Shown here: positions 7,838 through 20,741 of the stretch, one piece after another | Layout: the number at the start of each line of letters is the position of its first letter | Numbering within the stretch: the first letter of the stretch is position 1 | DNA from: Pseudomonas synxantha BG33R | GTDB taxonomy: Bacteria > Pseudomonadota > Gammaproteobacteria > Pseudomonadales > Pseudomonadaceae | Length of the DNA stretch: 64,000 nucleotides | Direction of reading: 5' to 3' | NCBI RefSeq assembly: GCF_000263715.2 | Contig: NZ_CM001514.1 | Span: 3,351,674-3,415,673 of the forward strand | Program-made: the position numbers and the translations under genes | Notes under the pieces: model-generated | Database searches by the model: none | Seen by the model: only the letters and a program-made list of their open reading frames with translations | What the model was told of the DNA's origin: nothing

Positions 7838-10042
7838 ATGATGAATTGGCTGCAAGGCAGCAGCGACATGGCCGAGCGGGTCCGCCAGCATGATTGGGCC
7901 AGTACGTCCCTCGGCCCGCTGGAGCAGTGGTCCGATGTATTGAAGACCACCGTCGCGCTGTGCTTCGCTTCCAGGTTTCCCCAGGCCATCGTTTGGGGGC
8001 CTGAGTTGATTACGCTCTACAACGATGCATTCCGGCCGATTCTGGGCAACAAGCCGGAGGCACTGGGCCGCCCTTTCAGCGAGGTGTGGCACGAGGCCTG
8101 GAGCGAGATAAGCCCCATCGCCAGCGCGGCGTTCGACGGGCATGCCACCTATATTGAAAACTTCCCGCTGATGCTCAAGCGCAATGGTGCGCCGGAACAG
8201 GCGTATTTCACTTTTTGCTACAGCCCTATCCGCGACTCCCGAGGCAACGTGGTGGGCATGCTCGATACGGTGACCGAGACCACCTCCACCGTATTCCTCG
8301 CCCGTCGCCTGGCGGTGCTGGATGCCATCGGCAACGCCGTGGCCAGCGCCACCGACGCCGAAGCCATCATGACATCGACCACCCAACTGCTGGCGCAACA
8401 CCTGCAAGTGTCGATTTGCGCCTATGCCGATATGGATGAGGATGAAGATGGTTTCACTATCCGTGGCGACTGGGCGGCGCAGGGCTCACCCAGCATCATC
8501 GGCCACTACAGCCTGGCGGCGTTCGGCGAACGCGCGGTGAGTGCTCTGCGGGCCGGTCAGCCCCTGGTGATCCGCGATAACCTGATCGAACTGCCCGCCG
8601 ATGAGTCGGCAACCTTTCAGGCGCTGGGCGTCACGGCCACCATCTGCGTGCCGCTGATCAAGGATGGACGTCTCACGGCGTTGATGGCCGTGCATGACAA
8701 ACAGCCCCGCTACTGGTCGCCCTACGATCTGGCGTTGTTGGGTGAAGTGACCGAACGGTCCTGGGCGCACATCGAGCGCGTGCGCGCCGATGCAGCCGTA
8801 CGCGAGGGCCTGGCGGCCTACACCGAACTCAACGCCACGCTGGAGCAGCGCGTGGAAGAGCGCACCCTCGCGCTGGCCCAGGCCGAGGCCGCGTTGCGCC
8901 AGTCACAGAAGCTTGAAGCCATAGGCCAACTGACCGGCGGCGTCGCCCATGATTTCAACAACCTGCTGACCATCATTCGTTCGTCAGTGGACTTCCTGCG
9001 CCAACCGAACTTGTCGCAAGAGCGTCGCCAGCGCTACATGAGCGCCGTCTCCGACACCGTGGAGCGGGCCAGTAAACTCACCAGCCAATTGCTTGCCTTC
9101 GCCCGTCGCCAGCCGTTGAACCCGCAGGTATTGGATGTCAGCCAGCGGGTACGCAACATCGGCGAGATGCTTGAAAGTGTCACCGGCGCCCGCATTCATG
9201 TACAGGTGCAGTTGCCCGATCAGCCGTGCTACGCACGCATTGACCCCAGCCAGCTCGAAACCGCGCTGCTCAACATCGCACTCAATGCTCGCGACGCAAT
9301 GGACGGCCAGGGCACCCTGACCCTCAAGGTCGCCACACAGCAAGCGCTGCCGCGCATCCGCGGTGACGCCGAGTCACGCCTGCCGTACATCAGCATCTCT
9401 CTGACCGACACCGGCACCGGTATTGCCGGCGACACCATCGACCGTATCTTCGAGCCGTTCTTCACCACCAAGGCCGTTGGCAAAGGCACCGGGCTGGGCC
9501 TGTCGCAAGTCTTCGGCTTTGCCAAACAGTCGGGCGGCAACATCGATGTGACAAGTACCCTCGGCCTGGGCACTGTGTTCACCTTGTATTTGCCCCAAGT
9601 GGAAGGCGAACCCGCCCCGCAGCAGGACGAACAGGAGCAACTTGTATCGCCGCAGGAGGCTGCCCAACGGCATGTTCTGATCGTGGAAGACAACCTGGAA
9701 GTGGGACGTTTCGCCAGCCAGATCCTCAAGGACCTGGGCTACAAGACCACTTGGGCGACCAACGCCGAGCAGGCACTGGCCCTCGCTGGCAACGACGCCC
9801 GAGCCTTCGACGCGATTTTTTCGGATGTGGTCATGCCGGGGATGACCGGCGTTGCGATGGCCAGACTGCTGCGTGAGCGGCGTCTGGACCTGCCGGTGGT
9901 ACTTGTCTCAGGCTACAGCGAAGAGCTGGCGGACAGCGGTTATGAGGGGTTTGAGTTCCTCGCCAAACCCTACTCCGCCGAACAGGTCGCCAGGGCGTTG
10001 GTGAGGGCGATGTCCAAGGATCAGACCGCTACAGCCACCTGA
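7838..10042 (+). CDS. Hybrid sensor histidine kinase/response regulator (PAS-GAF-HisKA-HATPase-REC)
   Basis: 734 residues, no membrane segment. Residues about 1-150 form a PAS-like sensor, residues about 155-310 a GAF domain, and residues about 320-350 a coiled coil. The HisKA motif [15 protein letters not shown] holds the phospho-His near residue 371. The ATP-binding domain shows an N box ([13 protein letters not shown]), the DTGTGI box and [13 protein letters not shown]-terminal receiver domain has EDN acids, a phospho-acceptor Asp in FSDVVMPG and Lys in FLAKPYS. It senses a cytoplasmic signal and passes phosphate on an internal Asp; no separate regulator or phosphotransfer gene is adjacent, so its output partner is elsewhere. 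Confidence 0.93.
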   Translation: MMNWLQGSSDMAERVRQHDWASTSLGPLEQWSDVLKTTVALCFASRFPQAIVWGPELITLYNDAFRPILGNKPEALGRPFSEVWHEAWSEISPIASAAFDGHATYIENFPLMLKRNGAPEQAYFTFCYSPIRDSRGNVVGMLDTVTETTSTVFLARRLAVLDAIGNAVASATDAEAIMTSTTQLLAQHLQVSICAYADMDEDEDGFTIRGDWAAQGSPSIIGHYSLAAFGERAVSALRAGQPLVIRDNLIELPADESATFQALGVTATICVPLIKDGRLTALMAVHDKQPRYWSPYDLALLGEVTERSWAHIERVRADAAVREGLAAYTELNATLEQRVEERTLALAQAEAALRQSQKLEAIGQLTGGVAHDFNNLLTIIRSSVDFLRQPNLSQERRQRYMSAVSDTVERASKLTSQLLAFARRQPLNPQVLDVSQRVRNIGEMLESVTGARIHVQVQLPDQPCYARIDPSQLETALLNIALNARDAMDGQGTLTLKVATQQALPRIRGDAESRLPYISISLTDTGTGIAGDTIDRIFEPFFTTKAVGKGTGLGLSQVFGFAKQSGGNIDVTSTLGLGTVFTLYLPQVEGEPAPQQDEQEQLVSPQEAAQRHVLIVEDNLEVGRFASQILKDLGYKTTWATNAEQALALAGNDARAFDAIFSDVVMPGMTGVAMARLLRERRLDLPVVLVSGYSEELADSGYEGFEFLAKPYSAEQVARALVRAMSKDQTATAT

Positions 10043-10057
10043 TCACGACCTTGAGCC

Positions 10058-10786
10058 TTAGCGGTGCAGGTCTTCAAACCCGTCGCGCTCATCGGTTTGG
10101 GCCGCGCGGGTTGAAAGACGGTGTGTACGCTCCATTTGCCGTGTCAGGCGGAAGGCTTTTTCCAGCGCATCGGACAGTTTGCAGGTGGCCGTCACCACAA
10201 AGGACGAAAACACCAGCACTGCCAGGGCCACACCCACTTGCATCGGTGCCGGCTGGAACAACAGCCACAGCGTACAGGGCAACAGCACCAACGCCATCGA
10301 ACTCAGGGTCATGTAGCGATAGGCCGAGTAGCAGGACACCGCACTGACTGACATCCCTACGGTAAAGAGCATCACCAGTACCTGGGACACACGGTCATCA
10401 ACCGGCATCACCGCCAGCGCCCCACCTCCCCAGATGCCCGCCGACAACATCAGCGTGATCCAGTAACGCCGCTCCCAACGCTTTGGGGTGCGCTCGCTGT
10501 CGGGGCAACGAAACCACTGCACGAACATGTGCAGGCGCAGCAGTGACGAGCAACCCAGCAGCACCAGCCATACCAGAATGATTCGATGATCGAAGCGATC
10601 CCAGCACAGCCAGCAGAGCATGGCGGCCCCCAGATAACTACCGAAGACGGCCGAGAACGACTGGCGAAACAGTTGGTGCAACCGGTCGGTTCGCACTTGC
10701 TGCTCGATGATGGGATCCTGATCTTGCCCATGCCCAAAGCTGTTCATGCAATGCGCCTGTGTCGATTGCGACGGCAAAGGCGCCAT
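10058..10786 (-). CDS. Membrane sensor resembling a diguanylate cyclase that lacks its GGDEF domain
   Basis: 242 residues with six hydrophobic segments, then a helix ending THRLSTRAAQTDERDGFEDLHR. In diguanylate cyclases such a membrane module is followed by AxTDxLTGLxNRR, the opening of the GGDEF domain. Here the reading frame follows that pattern up to TDE and stops a few residues later, at exactly that border. No GGDEF sequence follows before the 3' end of the convergent sensor kinase gene. The start may instead be the ATG at 10747. It is best read as a truncated cyclase or a stand-alone sensor remnant. Confidence 0.7.
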   Translation of the reverse strand: MAPLPSQSTQAHCMNSFGHGQDQDPIIEQQVRTDRLHQLFRQSFSAVFGSYLGAAMLCWLCWDRFDHRIILVWLVLLGCSSLLRLHMFVQWFRCPDSERTPKRWERRYWITLMLSAGIWGGGALAVMPVDDRVSQVLVMLFTVGMSVSAVSCYSAYRYMTLSSMALVLLPCTLWLLFQPAPMQVGVALAVLVFSSFVVTATCKLSDALEKAFRLTRQMERTHRLSTRAAQTDERDGFEDLHR

Positions 10787-10837
10787 TGTGGCACCCTGCC
10801 AGTATCGGGAACAACTGCATCCGCCAATCCAGCGCCC

Positions 10838-13071
<2,234 letters not shown>

Positions 13072-13075
<4 letters not shown>

Positions 13076-16000
13076 GACGTCTCCCCACCGCGTACAGGTT
13101 TCGATTTAGGTGTAAGCCCGCTCAGCAAGCCATGCAGCCCTTGCAAGGGCACCGGCAACCAGGTCGGGCGATTTTCCGCTTCGTAGGCCACTTCGTACGC
13201 GGCCTTTTCCAGGCTGAACAACGTCAGCGCTGCGTCCTGGCCGTTGGCATCCTGCCAATCATGCGCCAGTGTAGACGTCGCCGTCTGATAAGCCTGAGTA
13301 AATGCCTCGCGGGCTTCACTCAGATAGCGATCGGTGACGCGCTTGCGCGCAGTGTTGGCTTGCGGTGTCTGATCCACTGCTTGCACATTCAGGGCCATGG
13401 CCGCCGCGTAGTCAAAGGAGCGCAGCACCCCGCTCACATCTTTATAGGGGCTGTGCTTGCCGCGCCGCTCATGCAACGGCCGCGCAGGTTCGCCTTCAAA
13501 GTCGATCAGGTACGCATCGCCCTTGACCACCAGCACCTGGCCCAGGTGCAAGTCACCGTGGACACGAATCCGCAGCCCGCCGACCGTGGCCTTCGCCAAT
13601 GCCTGGACATGCCCGGCGATGGCTTTTTTGTGTACCAGTAACTCACTGACCAACGCCTGGTCAGCGGGGTTCAACTGGCTTTGATGAAGCTTGAGCAATT
13701 GCAGCGCACGCTCGATCTGCGCGCCGACATCCTTGGCCCAGGCCTGAGTATCCTTGGCGGTGGTGATTTGCGGTTTGAAGTCCTTGTCATCCGTTGGCGC
13801 ACCCAGCACCCCATGCATTTCCCCCAGGCGCTGGCCGAGCGCCGCGGCGAAATCCGCCAGTTCGCCAAGGGCGTTGTAGTGCTGCTCCTGTTCAGAAATA
13901 GCCTCGGCCAACTCGTCACGGATCGCCCGCTCCAGGTTGTTCTGGGTCCAGCTCCAGGCATCGCCCTGGTTGCTCAGGTAGCCCTGGGCAATCATCAGCA
14001 GGTTGTCCTGCCCCTGCGCGTCGCGGCGGCTCATAAAGCCCAGCAAAGGCGAGATATTCGGGTAGCCGGCGGCCGTCAGGTAGGCGCTCATTTCCAGCTC
14101 CGGGTGTACCCCGGCGCTGACTTTGCGAATCAGCTTGAGCACCAGGCTTTCGCCCACCACCACCGAACTGTTGGACTGCTCGGCAGACAAGTAACGCACC
14201 GGCGATTCGTGAGTCAGTTGCAGCCCGGCCAGGTGCCCGGTCGCCTCAAACCGCAGATCGCCCTCACTGGAGTTGAGCACGGTCCCTGCCTGCATGGCCT
14301 GGATGACTTCACGGATGAAAGGCTCAAGGCTGAAGGCATCGGTCACCAACCCTACTTGGCGGGTACGTCGCACCCGGGCCAGGGCCAATTGCTGGGGCAA
14401 GGCGCTGCTCACCTGATCTTCGCCGAGAAAGCCCAACGGCAGTTGATAACGGCTGACCTGACCACCACTGCTGACCTCGATTTCACTGAGCAATACCGGG
14501 TGCTGTGGGTCGCCAAACCGTACGCCGTAAGTGATGCGCACGCTGTCGATCGCCGTGTCTTTGCCGGCAAACCAGCGACGTTTGGGCAACCAGGCTGGCA
14601 ATGAGGCTTGTTCCAGGCTGGTGCGGCAAGGCTCTTCGAGTAATTCTTCCATGCGTTTTTTCAGTACCAGAGTGGTGAAGTCGGGCATGCTCTGCGCCGG
14701 TTCCACATGCCAGCTTGGCATCTGGTTTTCCGTCGCCAGCACAAACCAATAAAAGCCATAGGGCGCCAGGGTCAGCAGGAAATTCAGCTGGCCAATCGGT
14801 GGAAAGGCATTACCGCCGAGCATCTCCACCGGCACCATGCCGGCGAAGGCAGACAAGTCCAGCTCCGCTGCCTGGGCGCTGCGCGACACATTGGCCACGC
14901 ACAGGATGATTTCGGTGTGGCCGTCTTCCCCTGTGTATTCACGGGTGTAAGCCAGGATGCGCCGATTGGTCGGCGAGAGCATTTTCAGGCTGCCACGGCC
15001 AAAGGCCTTGGACTGCTTGCGCACCGCGAGCATGCGCCGGGTCCAGTTCAGCAACGAATGCGGGTCCTGGGCCTGGGTCTCGACGTTGACCGATTGATAA
15101 CCGTATTGCGGATCCATGATCGGCGGCAATACAAGGCTGGCCGGGTTGGCACGGGAGAAGCCGCCATTGCGGTCGATAGACCACTGCATCGGCGTACGCA
15201 CACCGTCGCGGTCGCCCAGGTAGATGTTGTCACCCATGCCGATCTCATCGCCGTAATACAGAGTCGGCGTGCCCGGCATCGACAACAACAGGCTGTTGAG
15301 CAACTCGACACGGCGACGATCACGCTCCATCAGCGGCGCCAGGCGGCGACGAATACCCAGGTTGATTCGGGCGCGGCGGTCTGCGGCATAGTAGTTCCAC
15401 AGGTAGTCACGCTCCCTGTCGGTGACCATCTCCAGGGTCAGCTCATCATGGTTGCGCAGGAAAATCGCCCACTGGCAATTGGCGGGAATCTCCGGGGTCT
15501 GGCGCAGAATATCGGTGATGGGAAAGCGGTCTTCCTGGGCCAGCGCCATGTACATGCGCGGCATCAGCGGGAAGTGGAAGGCCATATGGCATTCATCGCC
15601 GTCATCGCCTTTACGCTCACCGAAATACAGCTGCGTGTCTTCGGGCCATTGGTTAGCTTCGGCCAGCAGCATCCGGTCGGGATAATGGGCATCGATTTCG
15701 GCGCGAATCTGCTTGAGGACGTCGTGGGTTTCAGCCAGGTTTTCGTTGTTGGTGCCGTCGCGTTCGATCAGGTAGGGGATGGCGTCCAGACGCAGGCCGT
15801 CAATGCCCAGGTCCAGCCAATAGCGCATCACCGACAGAACGGCCTTCATGACCTGCGGGTTATCGAAGTTGAGGTCGGGCTGGTGGGAGTAGAAGCGGTG
15901 CCAGAAGTACTGGCCGGCGACCGGGTCCCAGGTCCAGTTGGATTTTTCGGTATCGAGAAAAATGATGCGCGTGCCGTCGTACTTCTGGTCATCGTCCGAC

Positions 16001-16419
16001 CACACGTAGAAATCCCGCGCCGCCGAGCCAGGCTTGGCCTTGCGCGCACGCTGGAACCAGGGGTGCTGGTCGGAGGTGTGGTTGATCACCAGCTCCGTGA
16101 TCACCCGCAGCCCGCGTTTATGCGCCTCGGCGATGAAGCGTTTGGCATCGGCCATGGTCCCGTAGTCGCTGTGCACGCCACGGTATTCGGCGATATCGTA
16201 GCCATCATCGCGGCGTGGCGAGGGGTAGAACGGCAATAGCCAGATGGTGTTCACGCCAAGGTCGGCAATATAGTCGAGCTTGGCAATCAGCCCGGGGAAG
16301 TCACCGATGCCATCATTGTTGGAGTCAAAGTAGGATTTGACGTGAACCTGGTAAATCACCGCATCCTTGTACCAGAGCGGGTCTTTGATGAAGGTGGCTG
16401 TCTTGGGTTTCTTCGCCAT
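13072..16419 (-). CDS. treS: Trehalose synthase (maltose glucosylmutase) fused to maltokinase
   Basis: 1115 residues in two enzymes. Residues about 1-550 are a GH13 TreS that interconverts trehalose and maltose, with [28 protein letters not shown] and [13 protein letters not shown]. Residues about 620-1100 are a Pep2-type maltokinase with [13 protein letters not shown] and YLIDFEGEP as phosphotransfer and metal sites. The fused form converts trehalose directly to maltose-1-phosphate for GlgE. It ends in a 4-bp overlap with glgB; 148 bp holding a REPIN separate it from glgE upstream. Confidence 0.96.
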
Positions 16420-16467
16420 CGGGAACTCCTGAAAACACTAAAGTTCTGCAGACGGAATGCGATCCAG

Positions 16468-16558
16468 TGTGGCAGCTGGCTTGCCTGCGATAACGGTCTG
16501 TCAGTACCTGAAATGGTGGCCGACAAATCGCTATCGCAGGCAAGCCAGCTCCCACAGG
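16468..16558. repeat. REPIN (inverted REP pair) between glgE and treS
   Basis: Two near-perfect inverted arms of about 25 bp, GGCTTGCCTGCGAT near 16479-16492 and ATCGCAGGCAAGCC near 16534-16547, are each capped by GTGG/CCAC ends and separated by about 40 bp. The same sequence type recurs at 42.0 and 51.9 kb. Lying inside the operon, it could tune mRNA stability between glgE and treS. Confidence 0.85.
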
Positions 16559-16567
16559 GGATCTCCA

Positions 16568-18562
16568 TCAGCCTGGGGAATGGGTGATGCGCCAGATTCC
16601 AAAGGGCATCTGCGGTTCAAGCCGTGTCCATTGGGTCTTGCCGTACCAGGTCCAACGGTGGCCGTTCATCAAGTCTTCACCCTGGGTCTGGGCGTCATCC
16701 GGCAGGCCCAGCTCCCACAGCGGTAGTTCAAAATGGGCTTCCTGAGCGTTAAAGGGGTCGAGGTTGACCGCCACCAGGATGAAGTTGGTGCCATCTTCGC
16801 TGCGCTTGCCGAAATACAGGATGTTGTCGTTCCAGGCGTTGTAGAGCTTGAGGCCCAGGTGTGTGTGCAGGGCCGGGTTCTGCCGACGGATACGGTTGAG
16901 TTGGGCGATCTCGGCAATGATGTTGCCGGGGGCAGTGAAGTCCCGCGGGCGGATTTCGTACTTCTCCGAATCCAGGTATTCCTCCTTGCCCGGCACTGGC
17001 GCGGCTTCGCACAGTTCAAAGCCTGAATACATGCCCCACAGGCCCGAGCCCATGGTCGCCAGCGCGGCACGGATCAAGAAGCCAGGGCGTCCGGACTGGT
17101 GCAAAAAGCCTGGGTTGATATCCGGAGTATTGACGAAGAAGTTCGGTCGGTAGCATTCGCGCCACGGCGACTGGTTCAATTGGGTCAGATACTCGCTCAA
17201 CTCGGCCTTGGTATTGCGCCAGGTGAAGTAGGTGTAGCTCTGGGAATAGCCGACCTTGCCCAGGCGCGCCATCATCGCTGGAGTGGTAAAGGCTTCGGCG
17301 AGGAAGATCACCTCAGGGTATTTGGACCTGACATCACTGATCAGCCATTGCCAGAATGGCAGCGGCTTGGTGTGGGGGTTATCGACGCGAAAGGTCTTCA
17401 CGCCCTCTTCCACCCAACCCACCACAATATCGCGTAGCTCTGTCCATAAGCCCGGAATCGCATCCGCCGCATAGAAATCGACGTTAACGATGTCCTGATA
17501 CTTTTTCGGCGGGTTCTCTGCGTATTTAATCGTGCCATCGGGGCGCCAGTTGAACCAGCCAGGGTGCTGTTCAAGCCACGGATGGTCCTGGGAGCATTGG
17601 ATGGCAAAGTCCAGCGCAATTTCCAGGCCGTGGTCGGCAGCGGCTTTGACCAGGCGACGGAAATCCTCACGACTGCCCAGTTGCGGGTGAATCGCCTCGT
17701 GCCCGCCCTCCTCGCTGCCGATGGCATAGGGGCTGCCCGGATCATCGGGGCCGGCGGTGAGTGAGTTGTTCTTGCCCTTTCGGTGGCTGCGGCCGATGGG
17801 ATGGATCGGCGGGAAGTACAGCACGTCAAAGCCCATGTCGTGGATCATCGACAAGCGCGAGTGCACGTCGTTGAATGTACCGTGGCGGGCCGGATCGTCA
17901 GTGATCGAGCGGGGAAACAGCTCATACCAACTGGCGAACTGCGCCGCCTCACGCTCTACGTCAATCGGGTAGGCCGGGCTGATGCTCAGATAAGCGCGAT
18001 GATCGGCCTGGGTCATCAAGTGTGCACTGTCTTCGTGCAGGAACAACGCCACCTGCTCGGTTTCCAGCAGGCCCGACAATTCGTGGTGCAACAACATCAA
18101 GCGGTCGCGCAATTCGTTGTCACTGCGCTCGGCGGCCTGCAACACCAGGCTACGGCCCTCCTGCAATTCAAGGCTGACCGGCACCCCGGCCTCGTGTTTC
18201 TTGCGCAGTTCATAGCAGAAGCTGGCGAAGGTATCGATCCATGCCTCGATGCAGTATTCATGCGGGCCGAGGTGGGCGACGGTGAACGCGCCCTCCCAGC
18301 CATTGTTACCGACATCAGTCATGACCACGCTGTGCCAGCTTTCATCCTCCAGCGCGCGCCAGCGGATCAGCACCGCCAGTTTGTCGTGGCCATCGGCGAA
18401 TACTTTACTGGTGACATTGACGCGCTGGCCGACCACGGCCTTGACGGCAAATTCCCCCTTGTCGATCACCGGCATGGTGCTTTCGATAGCGATCCTGGGT
18501 AACAACAGCGCTTGCGACAACGGCAGTGCGCAGCCCTCTGGAGCCAGTATTTCAGCAGTCAT
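16568..18562 (-). CDS. glgE: Alpha-1,4-glucan:maltose-1-phosphate maltosyltransferase GlgE
   Basis: 664 residues. There is an N-terminal beta domain, then a GH13_3 barrel. YFPPIHPIGRSHRKGKNNS and GPDDPGSPYAIGS are GlgE hallmarks. TFRVDNPHTKP holds the nucleophile Asp and FLAEAFTTP the acid/base Glu. The enzyme adds maltosyl units from maltose-1-phosphate to the end of a growing alpha-1,4-glucan. It is the first gene of a three-gene unit that completes the route trehalose to maltose, maltose-1-phosphate, linear glucan and branched glucan. Confidence 0.96.
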   Translation of the reverse strand: MTAEILAPEGCALPLSQALLLPRIAIESTMPVIDKGEFAVKAVVGQRVNVTSKVFADGHDKLAVLIRWRALEDESWHSVVMTDVGNNGWEGAFTVAHLGPHEYCIEAWIDTFASFCYELRKKHEAGVPVSLELQEGRSLVLQAAERSDNELRDRLMLLHHELSGLLETEQVALFLHEDSAHLMTQADHRAYLSISPAYPIDVEREAAQFASWYELFPRSITDDPARHGTFNDVHSRLSMIHDMGFDVLYFPPIHPIGRSHRKGKNNSLTAGPDDPGSPYAIGSEEGGHEAIHPQLGSREDFRRLVKAAADHGLEIALDFAIQCSQDHPWLEQHPGWFNWRPDGTIKYAENPPKKYQDIVNVDFYAADAIPGLWTELRDIVVGWVEEGVKTFRVDNPHTKPLPFWQWLISDVRSKYPEVIFLAEAFTTPAMMARLGKVGYSQSYTYFTWRNTKAELSEYLTQLNQSPWRECYRPNFFVNTPDINPGFLHQSGRPGFLIRAALATMGSGLWGMYSGFELCEAAPVPGKEEYLDSEKYEIRPRDFTAPGNIIAEIAQLNRIRRQNPALHTHLGLKLYNAWNDNILYFGKRSEDGTNFILVAVNLDPFNAQEAHFELPLWELGLPDDAQTQGEDLMNGHRWTWYGKTQWTRLEPQMPFGIWRITHSPG

Positions 18563-18703
18563 CGAGCATCTTCCCCTTACGCCCCGTGGACGCTCTTTGC
18601 TTGATCCGAATTCAAGTACGGCGACGCTCTCCCTGAGCAGGGCCGTTTAAAGTCCGAGCCTGGGCGCGCGGCAAAAGTTCAGGTGGATATGTGGCCGCCG
18701 GGC

Positions 18704-18719
18704 GGGGAATCAATTCCCC
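18704..18719. promoter_or_regulatory. 16-bp perfect palindrome upstream of the proline-rich micro-gene
   Basis: GGGGAAT-CA-ATTCCCC, 48 bp upstream of the small gene at 18767 and about 140 bp upstream of glgE on the other strand. The symmetry and position suggest a protein-binding operator; no regulator is identified. The rest of the gap 18563-18766 shows nothing else I can name. Confidence 0.45.
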
Positions 18720-18766
18720 AAGGCAATGGTCCACCCATAGAGCCAAGCACAAAGGAGGCCACACTG

Positions 18767-18925
18767 ATGAATATCCCAATACCCCCTGAGCCCGAAGATC
18801 CGAATATCGATGCCCCGCCCTTGCCGCCTTCGGAGCCGACGCCGGCGCCAAAGCAGGAACCCCCTGAAGATGAGCCACCCGCAGCGCAAGAACCGCCCAC
18901 GACCACGCCGCCGGTTATCGTCTGA
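18767..18925 (+). CDS. Small proline-rich protein (52 aa)
   Basis: The ATG at 18767 has an exceptionally good ribosome-binding site, AAAGGAGG at 18751-18758, with 8-base spacing. The 52-residue product is about 40 per cent proline, with many Glu and Thr, such as PPEPEDPNIDAPPLPPSEP; it is acidic, has no hydrophobic segment and is probably disordered. A longer frame opens at 18683 but has no comparable ribosome site. No family is recognised. The perfect ribosome site and clean codon structure argue that it is a real gene. Confidence 0.65.
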   Translation: MNIPIPPEPEDPNIDAPPLPPSEPTPAPKQEPPEDEPPAAQEPPTTTPPVIV

Positions 18926-19113
18926 GTCACAATGATGGAGGTTCGCTCGGGAGGGGCCAGGCTGTTCTTCAGCTCGAGCGAGCCGCAAAAAAACGAACTC
19001 TCCTACAGACACTGGGAACAAGCCTGAATGCTCGCGTGACTGCGGGTTTATATATTTACCTCGCACTCAACCCATCTTCCGATGGGAAGTTCTGATCCTA
19101 TCGCGAGGACACC

Positions 19114-20121
19114 ATGTCGACTATCAACCTTCAGCACCTTTCCGGCACGCAGCCATCGCCACCTGGAGACTCCAGCGGCGCCCACGCTCAGGGCCGGCCA
19201 ACACAGCAGCAGGTGGATGCGTTGCTCAACGCTGGCCCGAACTGGTCCGTTACGCCCAAGGCACCGGACCGTGCACAGCAATCGCCTGACACGCGTTCCA
19301 ATCAGACCTCTCCTGAGCAACACGCAGACGCGACGAAACGCGTGAGCGATACTCATACACTATTGACCCCGGAAACAATCAACGCGCTACAGGGCAATCC
19401 GGACTCTGCCCAATCTCGTGCAATCAAGTCCGAACTCGAATGGATTTTTCAGCCAGAAAACAGGCGCGCAGCGTTACGTGGGCCCGACGCCAAAGCGAAC
19501 CGCAAAAAATTTGAAGAGATGAGCGTCGTGCTCAATGCCGGTGCCAGGAACCTGAACTCAGCCAAGCATAAAACAACAGAAGAGGTAATGAATAAATTCG
19601 CCTTTAAAAATATCGAGGCCCTGCTCGGGGCATTTGACGGCGACGCCTCGAGCTCTTTTGGCCGTCTCGATAACTCACTCGCTGAGTTAGCCAAAATCAA
19701 ACAACATTATTCCAGGATGGACTCGACCTATAAAACCTTAAGCAATACCTGCGATTCGCTGGCCAAGGAAAAACTCGACGCGTCGCAAGCCGATGCCACG
19801 CCACCGCCAGCGGCCTCCGACACTGGCCACGACAGCCCTGCAACGTACAGCTTCCGCTCTGTCAGCGAATCCACACTCGAGTCTCCTCAAGAGATCCGGA
19901 ATTTCAAATCCCAAGACAAATTGAACCTGACCGGCATTCAGAAACAGTTGAACGCCTCGCTGCGATGGGTTGAACGCACCCCGGAGTCGAACGGGGAGAT
20001 ACAGATTCAATATTCGCCCAATAACAAAGTCAGCGTGGTAGTCATTGCTGACGCTCCAGGCAAGCCATCCTTTGTACTGAAGGTGTTTGGTGAGGTGCGC
20101 CAAAGCAACATCATGACCTGA
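19114..20121 (+). CDS. Hypothetical protein with effector-like N-terminus (335 aa)
   Basis: 335 residues, no signal peptide or membrane segment. Residues 1-75 are rich in Ser, Pro, Gln and Thr and look disordered, as in type III secretion signals. Residues about 85-215 are helical and charged. Residues about 270-335 look like a small beta domain (GEIQIQYSPNNKVSVVVIADAP). Coding sequence is clearly less GC-rich than its neighbours, with AT-ending codons, suggesting transfer. No hrp-box promoter is found upstream and no secretion genes are in the window. GAGGA lies five bases before the ATG. I do not recognise the family; secretion is only a hypothesis. Confidence 0.75.
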   Translation: MSTINLQHLSGTQPSPPGDSSGAHAQGRPTQQQVDALLNAGPNWSVTPKAPDRAQQSPDTRSNQTSPEQHADATKRVSDTHTLLTPETINALQGNPDSAQSRAIKSELEWIFQPENRRAALRGPDAKANRKKFEEMSVVLNAGARNLNSAKHKTTEEVMNKFAFKNIEALLGAFDGDASSSFGRLDNSLAELAKIKQHYSRMDSTYKTLSNTCDSLAKEKLDASQADATPPPAASDTGHDSPATYSFRSVSESTLESPQEIRNFKSQDKLNLTGIQKQLNASLRWVERTPESNGEIQIQYSPNNKVSVVVIADAPGKPSFVLKVFGEVRQSNIMT

Positions 20122-20131
20122 TGGCTGGGTA

Positions 20132-20623
20132 TCACTTTTCCACTAACTTGACGATTCTCGGCATGATGCTGAACACCGCCAGCGCCAGCAACGTACTGAG
20201 TACCGCCGTCGATTCACGCCCCATGCCCGCCGCCACCCCGATGGCGGCGGTCATCCACAACCCGGCAGCCGTGGTCAGGCCCTTCACATGCTGGCCTTCT
20301 TCATCTTCCTTGCCCTTGAGGATAGTGCCGGCGCCAAGGAAGCCGATGCCCGCAATCACCCCCTGAACCACCCGGCTCATGGCGTCTGCCTGGTTGCCGG
20401 ACATCTGCGGCACCAGCACGAACAGCGCCGCGCCAAGCGCCACCAGCATATGGGTGCGCACGCCCGCCGCCTTGCCCTTGTGTTCACGCTCAAAACCCAG
20501 GATGCCACCCAGGATCGCAGCGATCAGCAGGCGCACAGTCACTTGAGTGAGTTGCCGGGCATCGGCGATGTCGGCGAACTCGGCTTGCAGGGTTTGCCAC
20601 ACTTGTTGCCACCAGACGTCCAT
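20132..20623 (-). CDS. MgtC/SapB family membrane protein
   Basis: 163 residues from the ATG at 20623, which has AAAGGAG eight bases upstream; the longer frame from 20698 lacks this. Family motifs are ILGGILGFEREHKGKAAGVRTHMLVALGAALF and GVIAGIGFLGAGTILK, in four or five membrane segments. This short form has the membrane domain without the ACT-like C-terminal domain of MgtC proper. MgtC relatives affect magnesium-limited growth and ATP synthase activity; the role of this short form is not established. Confidence 0.92.
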   Translation of the reverse strand: MDVWWQQVWQTLQAEFADIADARQLTQVTVRLLIAAILGGILGFEREHKGKAAGVRTHMLVALGAALFVLVPQMSGNQADAMSRVVQGVIAGIGFLGAGTILKGKEDEEGQHVKGLTTAAGLWMTAAIGVAAGMGRESTAVLSTLLALAVFSIMPRIVKLVEK

Positions 20624-20741
20624 GGATGCGCTCCTTTTATTATGAGTAAAGAATAGACCGCACAGACCGCCAGTCAGTTGCCCGGAACCCGTGCGCATGG
20701 CATTCGCCTAACGCTGCACAGTTCACAAAACGGAGATCGTC

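Noticed and set aside
19014..19044. GGAACA near 19016 upstream of the effector-like gene as a possible hrp box
   Set aside because: The second half CCAC-NN-A is not found at 15-17 bp spacing; only the GGAAC part matches.
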